From the NCBI GenBank assembly GCA_964530325.1, contig CAZHAX010000015.1, forward strand, positions 1-64,000: a stretch of DNA of 64,000 bases, read 5' to 3'. Position numbers and translations under genes: made by a program. Positions 43,435 to 51,959 of the stretch are shown here, in pieces (position 1 is the first letter of the stretch; each line of letters begins with the position of its first letter). This DNA is from CAZHAX01 sp964530325. GTDB taxonomy: Bacteria > Chloroflexota > Anaerolineae > B4-G1. The notes below the pieces were generated by a model. That model saw nothing but the letters and a program-made list of their open reading frames with translations. It did no database searches and was not told where the DNA came from.

Positions 43435-44151
43435 CTACGGCGTGCCTGTCGGCTCCGGGGTAGCTGTGGGGTGGGGAGTAGGCGTAGGCTCCGGCGGGAC
43501 GTCGGAGAACAGAACCTCTTCGAAGCCCAGGGCCAGGACCAGGCGCCGGACGTGCAGCTCCGCGTAGTCCTGGGCCATCTCCAGGATCCCGTCCTCCAGC
43601 GCAGCGTCCAGGATCTTCTGCTCCGCCACCTGCCGGGCCGCGGTCTCCAGATCGGGGTTGAGGCCGACGATGCCGGTCTCCCTGTCGTAGATGTAGGACT
43701 CCTCGTTGTTGAGCGAGACCAGAAGCACCTCCGCGTCAGGAAGGTGGATCACCACTGTGCCTGCCTGGCTGACGGCCACATCCTCTGTGGTCAGGTATGC
43801 CAGGTCCACTCCGGCGATGACCTGGCCGTGGGCGACGAGCAGCAGGCGGTCGCCGAAAAGGAATGCCAGTGGACCCTGCCCGGACTCGGCGGTGATCACC
43901 TTCTCCACCGTGTACACGGCAGTCTCCAGCCGGCTTAGCCCCTGCACTTCGCGGACGATCGTCACCTGGTCGGGTATGACCGTTGGAGTCTTGCTGAGCA
44001 GCTCGGCCAACTGCTCCTCCAGCAGCTGCTGTGCATCCTCGAGCGGCGAGGTGATCAGGCGAATGGTGACGACCGTGGCGATCAGGCCGGCGACGAGGAT
44101 CAGGGCGATCACGGCCAGTATGATCGTGTTGATTGGTATCTTCCTAGACAT
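43435..44151 (-). CDS. DUF4230 membrane-anchored protein
   Basis: A 238-residue protein with one N-terminal membrane helix (about 5-30, INTIILAVIALIL) and a DUF4230 domain outside (about 60-225). Typical pieces are YTVEKVITAE, FGDRLLLVAHGQVIAGVDL, DAEVLLVSLNNEESYIYDRETG and QKILDAALEDGILEMAQ. The tail is Pro/Thr-rich. Function of the family is unknown. I chose ATG 44151, which overlaps the end of the O-antigen-ligase-like gene by 8 nt and has AAGGAGCG upstream. Last gene of a three-gene unit. Confidence 0.88.
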   Translation of the reverse strand: MSRKIPINTIILAVIALILVAGLIATVVTIRLITSPLEDAQQLLEEQLAELLSKTPTVIPDQVTIVREVQGLSRLETAVYTVEKVITAESGQGPLAFLFGDRLLLVAHGQVIAGVDLAYLTTEDVAVSQAGTVVIHLPDAEVLLVSLNNEESYIYDRETGIVGLNPDLETAARQVAEQKILDAALEDGILEMAQDYAELHVRRLVLALGFEEVLFSDVPPEPTPTPHPTATPEPTGTP

Positions 44152-46147
44152 CAGACTCGCTCCTTGCCAGCCACTGGACCAGGCCAAGCGTCAGGAAGAA
44201 GACGAAGGCCAGGTCGATCAGGAAGTAGGAGGCGTCGACCAGGCCGTGGGCCAGGAAGCTGACCATTGATGCCGCCATGCCCAGTGCAAGCGCCCGCTGA
44301 TCGGGGTCCGGCAGTCGGCGCAGCGGCAGGGCCATTAGCCAGAACTCGATCTGCATCCAGATGCCGGCGATGATTCCAGGTATTCCCATCCGGGTGGCAT
44401 AATCGAGCAGCACGTTGTGGGCCTGCGATATGTCCGGCTCCTGCCAGGCGGCGGGGAGGATGTAGCGGCTGCGGTACTCGTAGAGGAAGTTGTCCGGACC
44501 GACGCCGAGCCAGGGGTTTTCGCAGAACATCTTCCACGAGGAACGCCAGATATGGATGCGAAAGAAGGTCGTTCCCCCGCTCGTGTCGAGCAGGGAGCGA
44601 AAGCGGGGGGTGCTCAGCAGGGGCACTGCAGCCAGCGCGCTGCCCGCCAGAGCAGTGATTGATGCCCAGAGCCACCGTCCGCCCGCCAGCAGGCCCAGCG
44701 CGAGCAGTGAGAGCGGTACGCCGAGCAGAAGAGCCCCCTTGGAGAACGATAGCACGAGAGCGGCGCCAATCGGGAGAACGGCGACTGCGTAGGCAATGCG
44801 GCGGCCGCGCGAGCCTCCCAGCAGTGCAACCGCCAGCAGCACCGGCAGGACGCGGCCCATGTAGAGGCCGACGCTGTTAGGCGAACCGTAGACCGAAACC
44901 AGCCGGCGGAAGCCCTCCTCGGCCGTGATCACGTCCGTGCCGAGCACGTATTGGACGAGGCCGATTCCAGCGACCAAAACCCCGCCGAGCACCAGGCAGT
45001 CGACCAGCCTCCACATCTGGCGCTGGGCCAGCCGGCTGGTGCGGAGCATCACGTAGAAGAGTGCCGGCTCCACAACAAGCACTCGCAGCTCGCGTAGTCC
45101 AACGTGCGTCTGGTCTGCCGCCAGCAACGATAGGATGGCGACAGCGACGAACACCACTACCGAGAGGTCGAGCGTAGATACCTGCCAGGTGAGCTTCGCG
45201 CGGCGCGGCCTAGCTAGCACGAGCCGCGCTCCCCAAGATGCCGCAGCTAGAAGCGTGGCGATCTCGACCAGGGAGAATGACTTGCCGAAGAGGGGGCGTG
45301 GCTGCAGGAAGAATGGCGCTGCTGCGGCGATCAGAGCCAGCCCAGCGTCGAGCCGAAGCCCAACGAGTACCGCCAGCGCCGCCAGGCTGAACAGCGTCAG
45401 CCAGGCCCAGGGCGACGACTGAAGGATGGCCGCACTGAGCAGCGTGAGGCCGAGAATCAAAGCACCGCTTCCGCCCCACGGCGCTGGCGCGATGGCGGCG
45501 CTCGCGGCTGGCCGCGTCTGTGCCGATTGAGCCAAGGACAGCCGACCCCACCAGATAGCGCCCACCAGGCAGGCCAGGGCGAGCCCGCCGAGCAGAGCCA
45601 GCGCTATGTCGTAGGCATCCGTCCTTGGCGCCCGGCCCGCTGTCCAGCCCGCGAGAGGCCACTGGTCCCAGCCGCGCTCCGCCTCGACGACTGCGGTGTG
45701 GTCGCCGTCCACCAGCCCGGCGGCGACAGGCAGTACCTCCACCTGCTGCGTCTCATCTGCCGACGTGAGCACCAGGTAGGCGCCCCGCTCGTCGCGCGGC
45801 AGCAGGTTGGCCGGTTCCCCATCGATGGCCACGTAGAAGTAGGCCCGGTAGGCGCCGCGGCGCACCCGGAGAGCGAAGTCGGTGCCGGAGAAGGATATCC
45901 TCACCCGCTCGCTGCCTGCCTCACTGGGGTCCGCTCCCAGTTCCGAGAACTCCCAGTCTCCCTCCCACTCCGCGGCCGCAGGCAAGGCCGCGTAGGTGCT
46001 GGCTTCAGTCTGGTCAAGAATCTGCTGCCGGGCGAAACCGACAGCGCACGCTGCGAGCAGGGCGAGGAGCAGGCCGGCCACGCTCTTCCCAGCCCGGCCT
46101 CTGGCCTTCTGCGCGGAAGTGCTCACTGCAGCCACCCGTACTACCAC
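44144..46147 (-). CDS. O-antigen ligase-like (Wzy_C) membrane protein with N-terminal extracytoplasmic domain
   Basis: A 667-residue protein. After one membrane helix (about 20-40) comes an extracytoplasmic beta-type domain of about 130 residues (with RISFSGTDFALRVRRG), then about 12 membrane segments with the large periplasmic loop of O-antigen ligases/polymerases. GTTFFRIHIWRSSWKMFCENPWLGVGPDNF is the characteristic Wzy_C region, followed by DISQAHNVLLDYATRMG. It probably ligates or polymerises surface polysaccharide. The GTG at 46147 overlaps the upstream gene's stop; GTG codons a few residues later are alternatives. Confidence 0.85.
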   Translation of the reverse strand: MVVRVAAVSTSAQKARGRAGKSVAGLLLALLAACAVGFARQQILDQTEASTYAALPAAAEWEGDWEFSELGADPSEAGSERVRISFSGTDFALRVRRGAYRAYFYVAIDGEPANLLPRDERGAYLVLTSADETQQVEVLPVAAGLVDGDHTAVVEAERGWDQWPLAGWTAGRAPRTDAYDIALALLGGLALACLVGAIWWGRLSLAQSAQTRPAASAAIAPAPWGGSGALILGLTLLSAAILQSSPWAWLTLFSLAALAVLVGLRLDAGLALIAAAAPFFLQPRPLFGKSFSLVEIATLLAAASWGARLVLARPRRAKLTWQVSTLDLSVVVFVAVAILSLLAADQTHVGLRELRVLVVEPALFYVMLRTSRLAQRQMWRLVDCLVLGGVLVAGIGLVQYVLGTDVITAEEGFRRLVSVYGSPNSVGLYMGRVLPVLLAVALLGGSRGRRIAYAVAVLPIGAALVLSFSKGALLLGVPLSLLALGLLAGGRWLWASITALAGSALAAVPLLSTPRFRSLLDTSGGTTFFRIHIWRSSWKMFCENPWLGVGPDNFLYEYRSRYILPAAWQEPDISQAHNVLLDYATRMGIPGIIAGIWMQIEFWLMALPLRRLPDPDQRALALGMAASMVSFLAHGLVDASYFLIDLAFVFFLTLGLVQWLARSESDV

Positions 46148-47703
46148 TCCCAGAGGACGGACGTAACGCCGCCCTCGCTCGTCAGCTGTTCGTACTCACC
46201 CGTGCCGGCATCTACCAGGTAGAGATTCCCCCGGTAGATGACGGCCAGCTGGCTTCCGCCGGGGCCCCAGGCGACGTGCGGATAGGGCAGGCCAATCTCC
46301 TCCCTGGGTGGGAAGAGGTGCTGCTGATCGGACCCATCGCGATCCATCGAGTACAGATCGTAGCCGCTGGTCTGGCTGACGTATGGGCTGCGGGCGCGGC
46401 CGAAGGCTATGGCTTCGCTCTCGGCCGCGTACTGGGGAGCGGACCACATTCCGGTCTCGCTTGCCAGCTCTACAGCCAGACTGCCGTCGGCCGCCAATAC
46501 CCACACGTCGAAGACCGGGCTGTCCTCAGCAGTCTCACCCGTTGGCGAGGGGCCGTGCATCGTCGTTACGACGTACTGGCTCTCCGGCGACCAGCTGACG
46601 GCTGGCACCCAGGCCCAGGGCGCGAACGTACGGTAGGCCGCGAATACGGCGAGGACGTCCGTCGAGCCGTTCCACAGGTCGATCACGCCCGCCTGGTCTG
46701 CCCGAGCGTAGGCAATGCGCTGCCCATCCGGCGCCCAGGCGTAATCGGTGCCCCACCACCCATATACGCCGCCGGCGCTTGGCTCGACGACGAGCCATTG
46801 GGCGAGCATGGCGCCATCCGAGCCCCGGGGCACAGCTACCCAGAGGTCGTTCGCCGCCTTCCAGTCCGGGTTGCCCTCGACCCGAGAACCGGTCGTATAG
46901 GCGACGCGGCAGCCGGATCCGGCTGGAATACCTCTGCACTCCGGAGCCCAATCCGCCCATAGTACACCCTGAACGTCGAGCTCGATCGGCTGCGCGTCTG
47001 CAGCCGCGGTACCTACCATCCACAGGGTGTTCAACGCAGATTCGAGATCGGTCCCGGTGACGGCGCGTGTGTAGAGCAGGGCCGAGCCGTCCGCCGAGAG
47101 CGAGAAGACCCGCGAGTCCAGGTCCCAGGTGTCGGTGAGGCGGCGGCGGTTGGCGCTTGTCGTCTGCATCACCCAGGCGTTGACGTTGCCGACGTAGGCA
47201 ATCGTTCCTGCAATAGGCACCGGCCGCAGCTCGGTCTGAGCGCCGATGAGGACAACCTCCGCCTGAGCTTCCTCGATAGTCACCCGGTTGATCAGCTGGC
47301 GGCCGATCTCGGTGCCGTCCTCCACCGTCACCCGATAGATCCACTCCTCAAGGCCAACCACGCCGGCTTCGAGCAGCCGAGTCTCACCCTCGGGAATGGA
47401 GGTGTCGCGTACTGTGCGTCGCTCGAAGGGTATGTCGTGCTCTTCCGACTCCGTGTAGACCTCGACGCGGACGACGCGCAGCACCATGCCGGACTCGACG
47501 AACGTGGTCTCGGGTGGCTCTACCCGGTCGTCCTCATCCAGGCTGATCCCGGTCTCGATCAGCAGTTCGCCGACCGTCAGCGCCTCTGTGCTGAGGCTGA
47601 GGGTCTCGCCGTCGACGAGGACGGTGACGGATTGCGCGCCGTCGGGGGAGCAGGCTGCCAGCAAGAGCAGCAGAACGGGTGAAAGGGCCGCCCACCTGGC
47701 CAT
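46141..47703 (-). CDS. Lipoprotein with G5-like domain and TolB/WD40-like propeller
   Basis: A 520-residue lipoprotein. The signal peptide ends in LLLAACS, a lipobox with Cys18. Then follow a DUF348-like stretch (VTVLVDGETLSLSTEALTVGELL), a G5-type domain (about 100-165, with IPFERRTVRDTSIPEGETRLLEAGVVG) and a beta-propeller of PD40/TolB-like repeats (SADGSALLYTR, APDGQRIAYAR, SPESQYVV, GPGGSQLAVIY). G5 domains are thought to bind N-acetylglucosamine polymers, so cell-wall binding is likely. The start is ATG 47703; a TGGTATAAT -10 lies 9 nt before it, excluding the longer in-frame start. Confidence 0.85.
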   Translation of the reverse strand: MARWAALSPVLLLLLAACSPDGAQSVTVLVDGETLSLSTEALTVGELLIETGISLDEDDRVEPPETTFVESGMVLRVVRVEVYTESEEHDIPFERRTVRDTSIPEGETRLLEAGVVGLEEWIYRVTVEDGTEIGRQLINRVTIEEAQAEVVLIGAQTELRPVPIAGTIAYVGNVNAWVMQTTSANRRRLTDTWDLDSRVFSLSADGSALLYTRAVTGTDLESALNTLWMVGTAAADAQPIELDVQGVLWADWAPECRGIPAGSGCRVAYTTGSRVEGNPDWKAANDLWVAVPRGSDGAMLAQWLVVEPSAGGVYGWWGTDYAWAPDGQRIAYARADQAGVIDLWNGSTDVLAVFAAYRTFAPWAWVPAVSWSPESQYVVTTMHGPSPTGETAEDSPVFDVWVLAADGSLAVELASETGMWSAPQYAAESEAIAFGRARSPYVSQTSGYDLYSMDRDGSDQQHLFPPREEIGLPYPHVAWGPGGSQLAVIYRGNLYLVDAGTGEYEQLTSEGGVTSVLWEW

Positions 47704-47712
47704 GGTGAAGAG

Positions 47713-47721
47713 ATTATACCA
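47713..47721 (-). promoter_or_regulatory. Extended -10 promoter, near-leaderless start of the G5/TolB lipoprotein
   Basis: TGGTATAAT on the minus strand with exactly 9 nt to the ATG at 47703, the same geometry as at 10700 and 51633. Confidence 0.7.
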
Positions 47722-47852
47722 CCGTAGCCAGCCGCCTACAACGAAAGGTGCGAGGGTGTGGAAGAAGGCAACCACACGACCGGGTGGCGGCTGCGCGCAG
47801 TACCGGATCAACCGCAGAAAACGTGCAGTAGAGGGCCACGGCACGCCGTGCC

Positions 47853-47893
47853 CCTCTCTTTGCCTTCTCTACATCCTCTGCGCCTCTGCGGTC
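47853..47893. repeat. Possible fragment of a CGCAGAGGCGCAGAGG-type dispersed repeat
   Basis: On the minus strand this reads ACCGCAGAGGCGCAGAGG followed by further AGAG-rich units. Purine-rich repeats of this style are common intergenic elements in filamentous and related bacteria (from memory). Only one copy is visible here. Confidence 0.3.
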
Positions 47894-47911
47894 TTCCGTT
47901 GCCCGGGTTCG

Positions 47912-48541
47912 TCAGGGCAACTGGGCCACGATCTTGTCCGCGCCTATGGGCTCCACGCCCAGGTAGCTCCACAGCACGCTGCCGTCCTGCCCGACTACGA
48001 AGACCGCCGGCCCCGCCAGCTCGCTGCCATAGAGGTTGTAGACTCCGTAGGCCTCGCTGACCTGATGATCCGCATCGGCCAGCATGGGGTACTGAACCTG
48101 GAAGCCCTGGCACCACTCTTCCACTGAGGAGAGCGGGGCAACGACGATGGCGACCGCTTCCGCACCGCCCTGCTTGAGGGCACTATAGCTGGTTTCCAGC
48201 TCGACCAGCTGGGGGTCTGGCCTTCACCCGCCTCCCCGCTGGAAGAAGGCGATGACGACCGGCCCTTGCGCCAGCTGCTCGGCCAGGCTGAAGTCCGGGC
48301 CGCCTGCCTGCGGCAGAGCGAAATCGGGCGCGAGCCGGAGCGCCGAAGGGCTTGCAGTGGGAGTCGGCGTGGCCGGCGGGAGGGGGATAGGCTGGATGGT
48401 GGCCGTGGGCGTGGCCGTCTGCTCCGGGAAGGATGATTCGGTCGGCTGCGGCACGCTGCAGCCGGCTGCGGTCAGCCCGACGGCCAGGACGGCCGCGGCT
48501 GATCCGGCGAGGAGGAATGAGCCCGCTGACCTTCTGCCCAT
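47912..48541 (-). CDS. Redoxin/peroxiredoxin-like lipoprotein with in-frame UGA: candidate selenoprotein
   Basis: Reading through one TGA (48224-48226) gives a continuous 209-residue protein. It has a lipoprotein signal with Cys28 (LTAAGC), a Thr/Pro-rich spacer and then an AhpC/TSA-Redoxin domain: APDFALPQ, VVIAFFQRGGG, the TGA at residue 106, then QLVELETSYSALKQGGAEAVAIV, YPMLADADHQVSEAYGVYNLYG and PAVFVVGQDG. The TGA falls where relatives have the first Cys of the R-G-x-W-C-P-x-C motif, although the following residues (RPDP) differ from PxC. A SECIS-like hairpin begins 13 nt after it. Peroxiredoxin-like selenoproteins with Sec at this site are known. The alternative is a nonsense mutation or sequencing error; the intact 104 downstream codons argue against long decay. 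Confidence 0.65.
48187..48210 (-). promoter_or_regulatory. Bacterial SECIS-like stem-loop after the redoxin UGA
   Basis: On the minus strand AGCTGGT (48210-48204) and ACCAGCT (48193-48187) form a perfect 7-bp stem around a 10-nt loop beginning CG. The loop starts 20 nt after the UGA and has G among its first two bases. These fit the known bacterial SECIS rules (loop 16-37 nt from UGA, early loop G). Lower-stem support is absent, so chance is possible. Confidence 0.5.
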
Positions 48542-48612
48542 GCTCTCGTGTCCCTGCAGCTGCTCGGCCAAGACTACCACGCCCGGCCTGGCCTGTCAAC
48601 CAGGGCAGGTTT

Positions 48613-48996
48613 CTAGCGAGCGATTGCGATGGCCTCTATCTCTACGCGCCCTCCCAGCGGCAGCGCCACCACCTGAACGGCCGAACGGGCCGGAGGTGAA
48701 CTGGCAAAGAACTCCGCGTAGACGCTGTTCATTCGCGAGAACTCGGCGATATCCTGCAGGAAAACGGTCGTCTTCACCACGTCGGCCAGCGATGAGCCCG
48801 CCGCTTGCAGAATCGCACTCAGGTTGGCCAGCGCCTGGCGGGTCTGGCTCTCTATGTCGGGGCCGGCGAACTCCTTCGTGCCCGGGACCAGCCCCAGCTG
48901 GCCGGCGGTGAACACGAGATCGCCCGCTCGTACGGCCTGGGAATACGGTCCGACAGCGGCCGGCGCATCGTCTGCATTGATGACTGTTCTGTGCAT
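48613..48996 (-). CDS. RidA family reactive imine deaminase
   Basis: A 127-residue RidA/YjgF/UK114 protein. It hydrolyses 2-aminoacrylate and related imines formed by PLP enzymes. Conserved pieces are DDAPAAVGPYSQAVRAGDLVFTAGQLG near the N-terminus, the catalytic Arg in PPARSAVQVVALP, and the C-terminal VEIEAIAI. GGGAG precedes the ATG 48996. It lies 77 bp downstream of the penicillin-acylase-family gene and may be co-transcribed with it. Confidence 0.95.
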   Translation of the reverse strand: MHRTVINADDAPAAVGPYSQAVRAGDLVFTAGQLGLVPGTKEFAGPDIESQTRQALANLSAILQAAGSSLADVVKTTVFLQDIAEFSRMNSVYAEFFASSPPARSAVQVVALPLGGRVEIEAIAIAR

Positions 48997-49073
48997 GTCT
49001 TCTCCCTTAGTTGGTAGATGCGGGATACCGGGTCCTTGATACCTGATGCTGCGTGCCCGACCCAGGGTTCCCG

Positions 49074-51500
49074 TCACGGCGTCAGGACGAGCACCCCTTC
49101 TGCCTCTGCTTCGACATCTGCCCGGTCCCACAGCATTCGATGGTACTCGATGCTTCGCCAGGGGTCGATCATGTCGTCGTAGTGTTCGTGGTAGGGGTGG
49201 CCGGACTGCCCCGTCGTGTGCATCGAGACCGACCGGGTCAGGTCGCCGAGATCGATCACCTGTCGGTACGAGGGTAGGACGACCACTCCATACGGCCGGC
49301 TGGGACTGTAGCCGGTGTTGTTGAGCGTGGCTATCGTCCCGTCCACCGATACCGGCCCGCGGTTGAAGATGCCCTCGATCAGTCCGATACCGCACTGGCC
49401 CAGGGACTCGTGCCGGAAGTAGGCTGTATGGAGCTCGCCCCACTGCCAGCGGTTCATGTCTTCGCCGAGGGCGCCGGTCAGTTCCTCGACAGCCTCCTCC
49501 AGCGCTCGGAGGAGTACCTCGTCCCGGGTCTCCACAGCAGGAGTGGTGATGTCGTCGAACCAGGCCGAGCCGGGATCCGCCAGGAGATCGACAAGAGCGA
49601 TCATAGCGGTAGGACGAGCGCGGGTCAGGAGCTGGTCGCCCATCTCGTCGCCGAAGGTGAGGTCGACGAGCCGGAGGCGCAACGCCTCGAACAGAGCGGC
49701 GCCGCTGCTTTCTCGGGTCGCCCGGCCATCCCACTGGTGCAGCAGACCCAGAGCCTGCTGCACCCGGGCGTCGTCGCAGGAGAGATGCGCCAGATAGGGC
49801 AGAACGTCGTCCGCGTAGGCGGGGCTGCTATCTCCCTGCATGGCCTGCATGTCGGCCAAGGACATGGTGGTATCGTCCGTGATCAGGTCTACGATGCGCC
49901 GGGCCCGGTGGCCCGGTGCCCAGTCTACGGTGATGGTGTACGCGTAATCGGGCCCGACTGCAGCGTTGTTCGCGGTGGCGACGTACCCTTCCGGCGGGTT
50001 GAAGGACCAGGGCAGCTCCTGGAACGGGATGTAGCCAATCCATTCGTACTCGCCGGTCCAGCCAGGTACAGGCGTGGAGCCATCGCCCGCGGCGCGAATC
50101 GGAATCCGCCCGGGCGCCTGGTAGCCGATGTTGCCCTCGACGTCCGCGTAGACGAAGTTCTGGCTCGGCACGTCCCAGTAGGCGAGCGCCTGGCGGAAGT
50201 CGTTCCAGTCCTCGGACTGATCCAGAAGGAGCATGCTGCGAATCAGGCCGCCTGGCTGCAGTGCGGTCCAAGATAGGGCAAGCGGCTGCCACCCGAGCGC
50301 CCACTCATCCTCCGTGCCTCCGATGACGTCGTTGATGATCGGTCCGTGGCGAGTGATGCGGGCCAGTAGCACCTCCGGCTCGCTGCGGCCGGCCACGTCG
50401 ATCTCCTCGCGTACGATCTCCATGTCTAGCCACCGGCCCTGGTACTCGTACTGGTTTGGATCGGCCGGGTTGACCTTCTCGATGAAGAGGTCTTGCACGT
50501 CCGGGCCCAGATTGGTGACTCCCCAGGCGATGTGGTCGTTGTGTCCGATGATCACGCCAGGCGCCCCTGGGAACGAAGCACCGACGACGTTGAAGGGGCA
50601 ACTCTCGCCGATCGGGTCGCAGTGGAGCCCGATCTCGTACCAGATGGAGGGTATTTGGATGCTCAGGTGCGGATCGTCTGCCAGCAGCGGCGAGCCGGTG
50701 TCGGTTCGAGAGCCGGCCACTACCCAGCTGTTGCTGCCCAGACCCTCGCCCTCTCCCAGCACCTGGGCAGCGAACGCAGCGGCGGGCACCGACCGCAGCG
50801 TCGCCTCGCTCAGCGTGTGGGGAACAATGACCGGGTGTTCGTCCGGGTAGGGCGGTGCGATCACGTCGACCGCCGCCGTGCCGAGAATGGCCGCTATGTG
50901 GGCCCGGAGAAGCTCGGAGTCCATGTTGCCACCCAGATCCCAGCTCATTACCTTGGCCCAGCAGAGGGTATCGAGCGGAGTCCACGGCTCGGGCTCGACC
51001 TGGATGCCGGTCAGGCCGAGGACGGCGAACTCGAGCGCCAGGGGCGCCTCACGGTCACGGATGTACGCATTGACGCCCTCTGCGTAGGCTTCGAGCGCAG
51101 CCTTGCTGTCCTCGTCCAGCAGCTCCAGCTCCTCGGCCGCGGTCCGGTGCCAGCCCACCGTGCGGATGAAGCGGTCGGAGCCGAGTGCCGCCTCGCCGAG
51201 AACCTCGGACAGCCGGCCGGACCCGGCCCGGCGCCAGAATTCCATCTGCCAGAACCTGTCCTGGGCGTGGACGTATCCCTGGCCGAAGAAGAGATCGTGG
51301 GAGTTGGAGGCGTAGATGTGGGGGATACCCCATCCGTCACGGGCGACGGTGACATCTGCACCGAGGCCGTGGGCCTCTACCGTGCCGCTGATCTGCGGCC
51401 AGGAGCTGCGGACAGTGACCATGCCGTAGCCCAGGCCGGCGAGTGTGAGGATCAGTAGGAGCACCACCAGACCCAGCAGTACACGCAACGCCGTGCGCAT
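49074..51500 (-). CDS. Penicillin acylase family (S45) N-terminal nucleophile hydrolase
   Basis: An 808-residue precursor of a heterodimeric amidase such as penicillin or acyl-homoserine-lactone acylases. After an N-terminal hydrophobic segment (about 5-28), the alpha chain has VARDGWGIPHIYASN and DRFWQMEFWRRAGSGRLSE. The autocleavage site is GLG/S256-N-S-W, with Ser256 becoming the beta-chain nucleophile. GHNDHIAWGVTNLGPDVQD follows as in the family. It is probably exported. The substrate could be an acylated amino acid, a beta-lactam or a quorum signal. ATG 51500 has GAGGAGGG upstream and a good promoter. Confidence 0.93.
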   Translation of the reverse strand: MRTALRVLLGLVVLLLILTLAGLGYGMVTVRSSWPQISGTVEAHGLGADVTVARDGWGIPHIYASNSHDLFFGQGYVHAQDRFWQMEFWRRAGSGRLSEVLGEAALGSDRFIRTVGWHRTAAEELELLDEDSKAALEAYAEGVNAYIRDREAPLALEFAVLGLTGIQVEPEPWTPLDTLCWAKVMSWDLGGNMDSELLRAHIAAILGTAAVDVIAPPYPDEHPVIVPHTLSEATLRSVPAAAFAAQVLGEGEGLGSNSWVVAGSRTDTGSPLLADDPHLSIQIPSIWYEIGLHCDPIGESCPFNVVGASFPGAPGVIIGHNDHIAWGVTNLGPDVQDLFIEKVNPADPNQYEYQGRWLDMEIVREEIDVAGRSEPEVLLARITRHGPIINDVIGGTEDEWALGWQPLALSWTALQPGGLIRSMLLLDQSEDWNDFRQALAYWDVPSQNFVYADVEGNIGYQAPGRIPIRAAGDGSTPVPGWTGEYEWIGYIPFQELPWSFNPPEGYVATANNAAVGPDYAYTITVDWAPGHRARRIVDLITDDTTMSLADMQAMQGDSSPAYADDVLPYLAHLSCDDARVQQALGLLHQWDGRATRESSGAALFEALRLRLVDLTFGDEMGDQLLTRARPTAMIALVDLLADPGSAWFDDITTPAVETRDEVLLRALEEAVEELTGALGEDMNRWQWGELHTAYFRHESLGQCGIGLIEGIFNRGPVSVDGTIATLNNTGYSPSRPYGVVVLPSYRQVIDLGDLTRSVSMHTTGQSGHPYHEHYDDMIDPWRSIEYHRMLWDRADVEAEAEGVLVLTP

Positions 51501-51550
51501 TACGCCCTCCTCTCGCTTGGCGACTGCAGTGGAACTGAGCGGATGGCCGG

Positions 51551-51579
51551 ATTATACGGCGGGGCCACCGGGGGGGCAA
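51551..51579 (-). promoter_or_regulatory. Sigma-A promoter for the acylase gene
   Basis: On the minus strand, TTGCCC (51579-51574), a 17-bp spacer and TATAAT (51556-51551). Predicted leader about 44 nt. Confidence 0.8.
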
Positions 51580-51632
51580 GCGACCAGGAGCCGCCGGGCG
51601 TCCGCAGAGACCTGGCGCGGAGGCGTGGAATC

Positions 51633-51641
51633 GGCTATAAT
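51633..51641 (+). promoter_or_regulatory. -10 promoter, near-leaderless start of the 51651 gene
   Basis: The sequence GGCTATAAT has TATAAT at 51636-51641, with 9 nt to the ATG at 51651. No strong -35 is seen (TGGCGC at 17 bp). Confidence 0.65.
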
Positions 51642-51650
51642 GGGCTGGCA

Positions 51651-51959
51651 ATGGAAGCGGAGCGCCGTCGCCTATGGATAATGGTCGGGGTGACCGTGGT
51701 TGCGGTCGTGGCCGGTGCGCTGATTCTGAAAGGCGCGCTGCCCGGCGGTGGCGAATCACCGCTGGCCACGCCGGCGGGCAACCAGTCTCCGCTGCCGGGC
51801 CCCGGCGAGTCACCACTCTCCACGCCGGGGTCAAGCGACGGCGCATCCTGGTTGCTCTGGCCGGGTGCCGCGGCCGCGCTCCTCTGGGTGGCGCTGGGCA
51901 TAGTTCTCGCCCTGCTGCTGGCGGCGTTGATTCGTCGCCTTCTCCGTCCGAGCGGATGA
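51651..51959 (+). CDS. Small two-helix membrane protein with Ser/Pro-rich loop
   Basis: A 102-residue protein, not recognised. A basic start (EAERRR) is followed by a membrane helix (about 8-27), a low-complexity extracytoplasmic loop with three repeats of the style GESPLATP / NQSPLPGP / GESPLSTP, and a second helix (about 68-93). It ends in a basic tail. The ATG 51651 is fixed by the -10 box 9 nt upstream; there is no ribosome site. Its stop overlaps the start of the GT39 gene (ATGA), so it may assist that membrane enzyme. Confidence 0.75.
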   Translation: MEAERRRLWIMVGVTVVAVVAGALILKGALPGGGESPLATPAGNQSPLPGPGESPLSTPGSSDGASWLLWPGAAAALLWVALGIVLALLLAALIRRLLRPSG

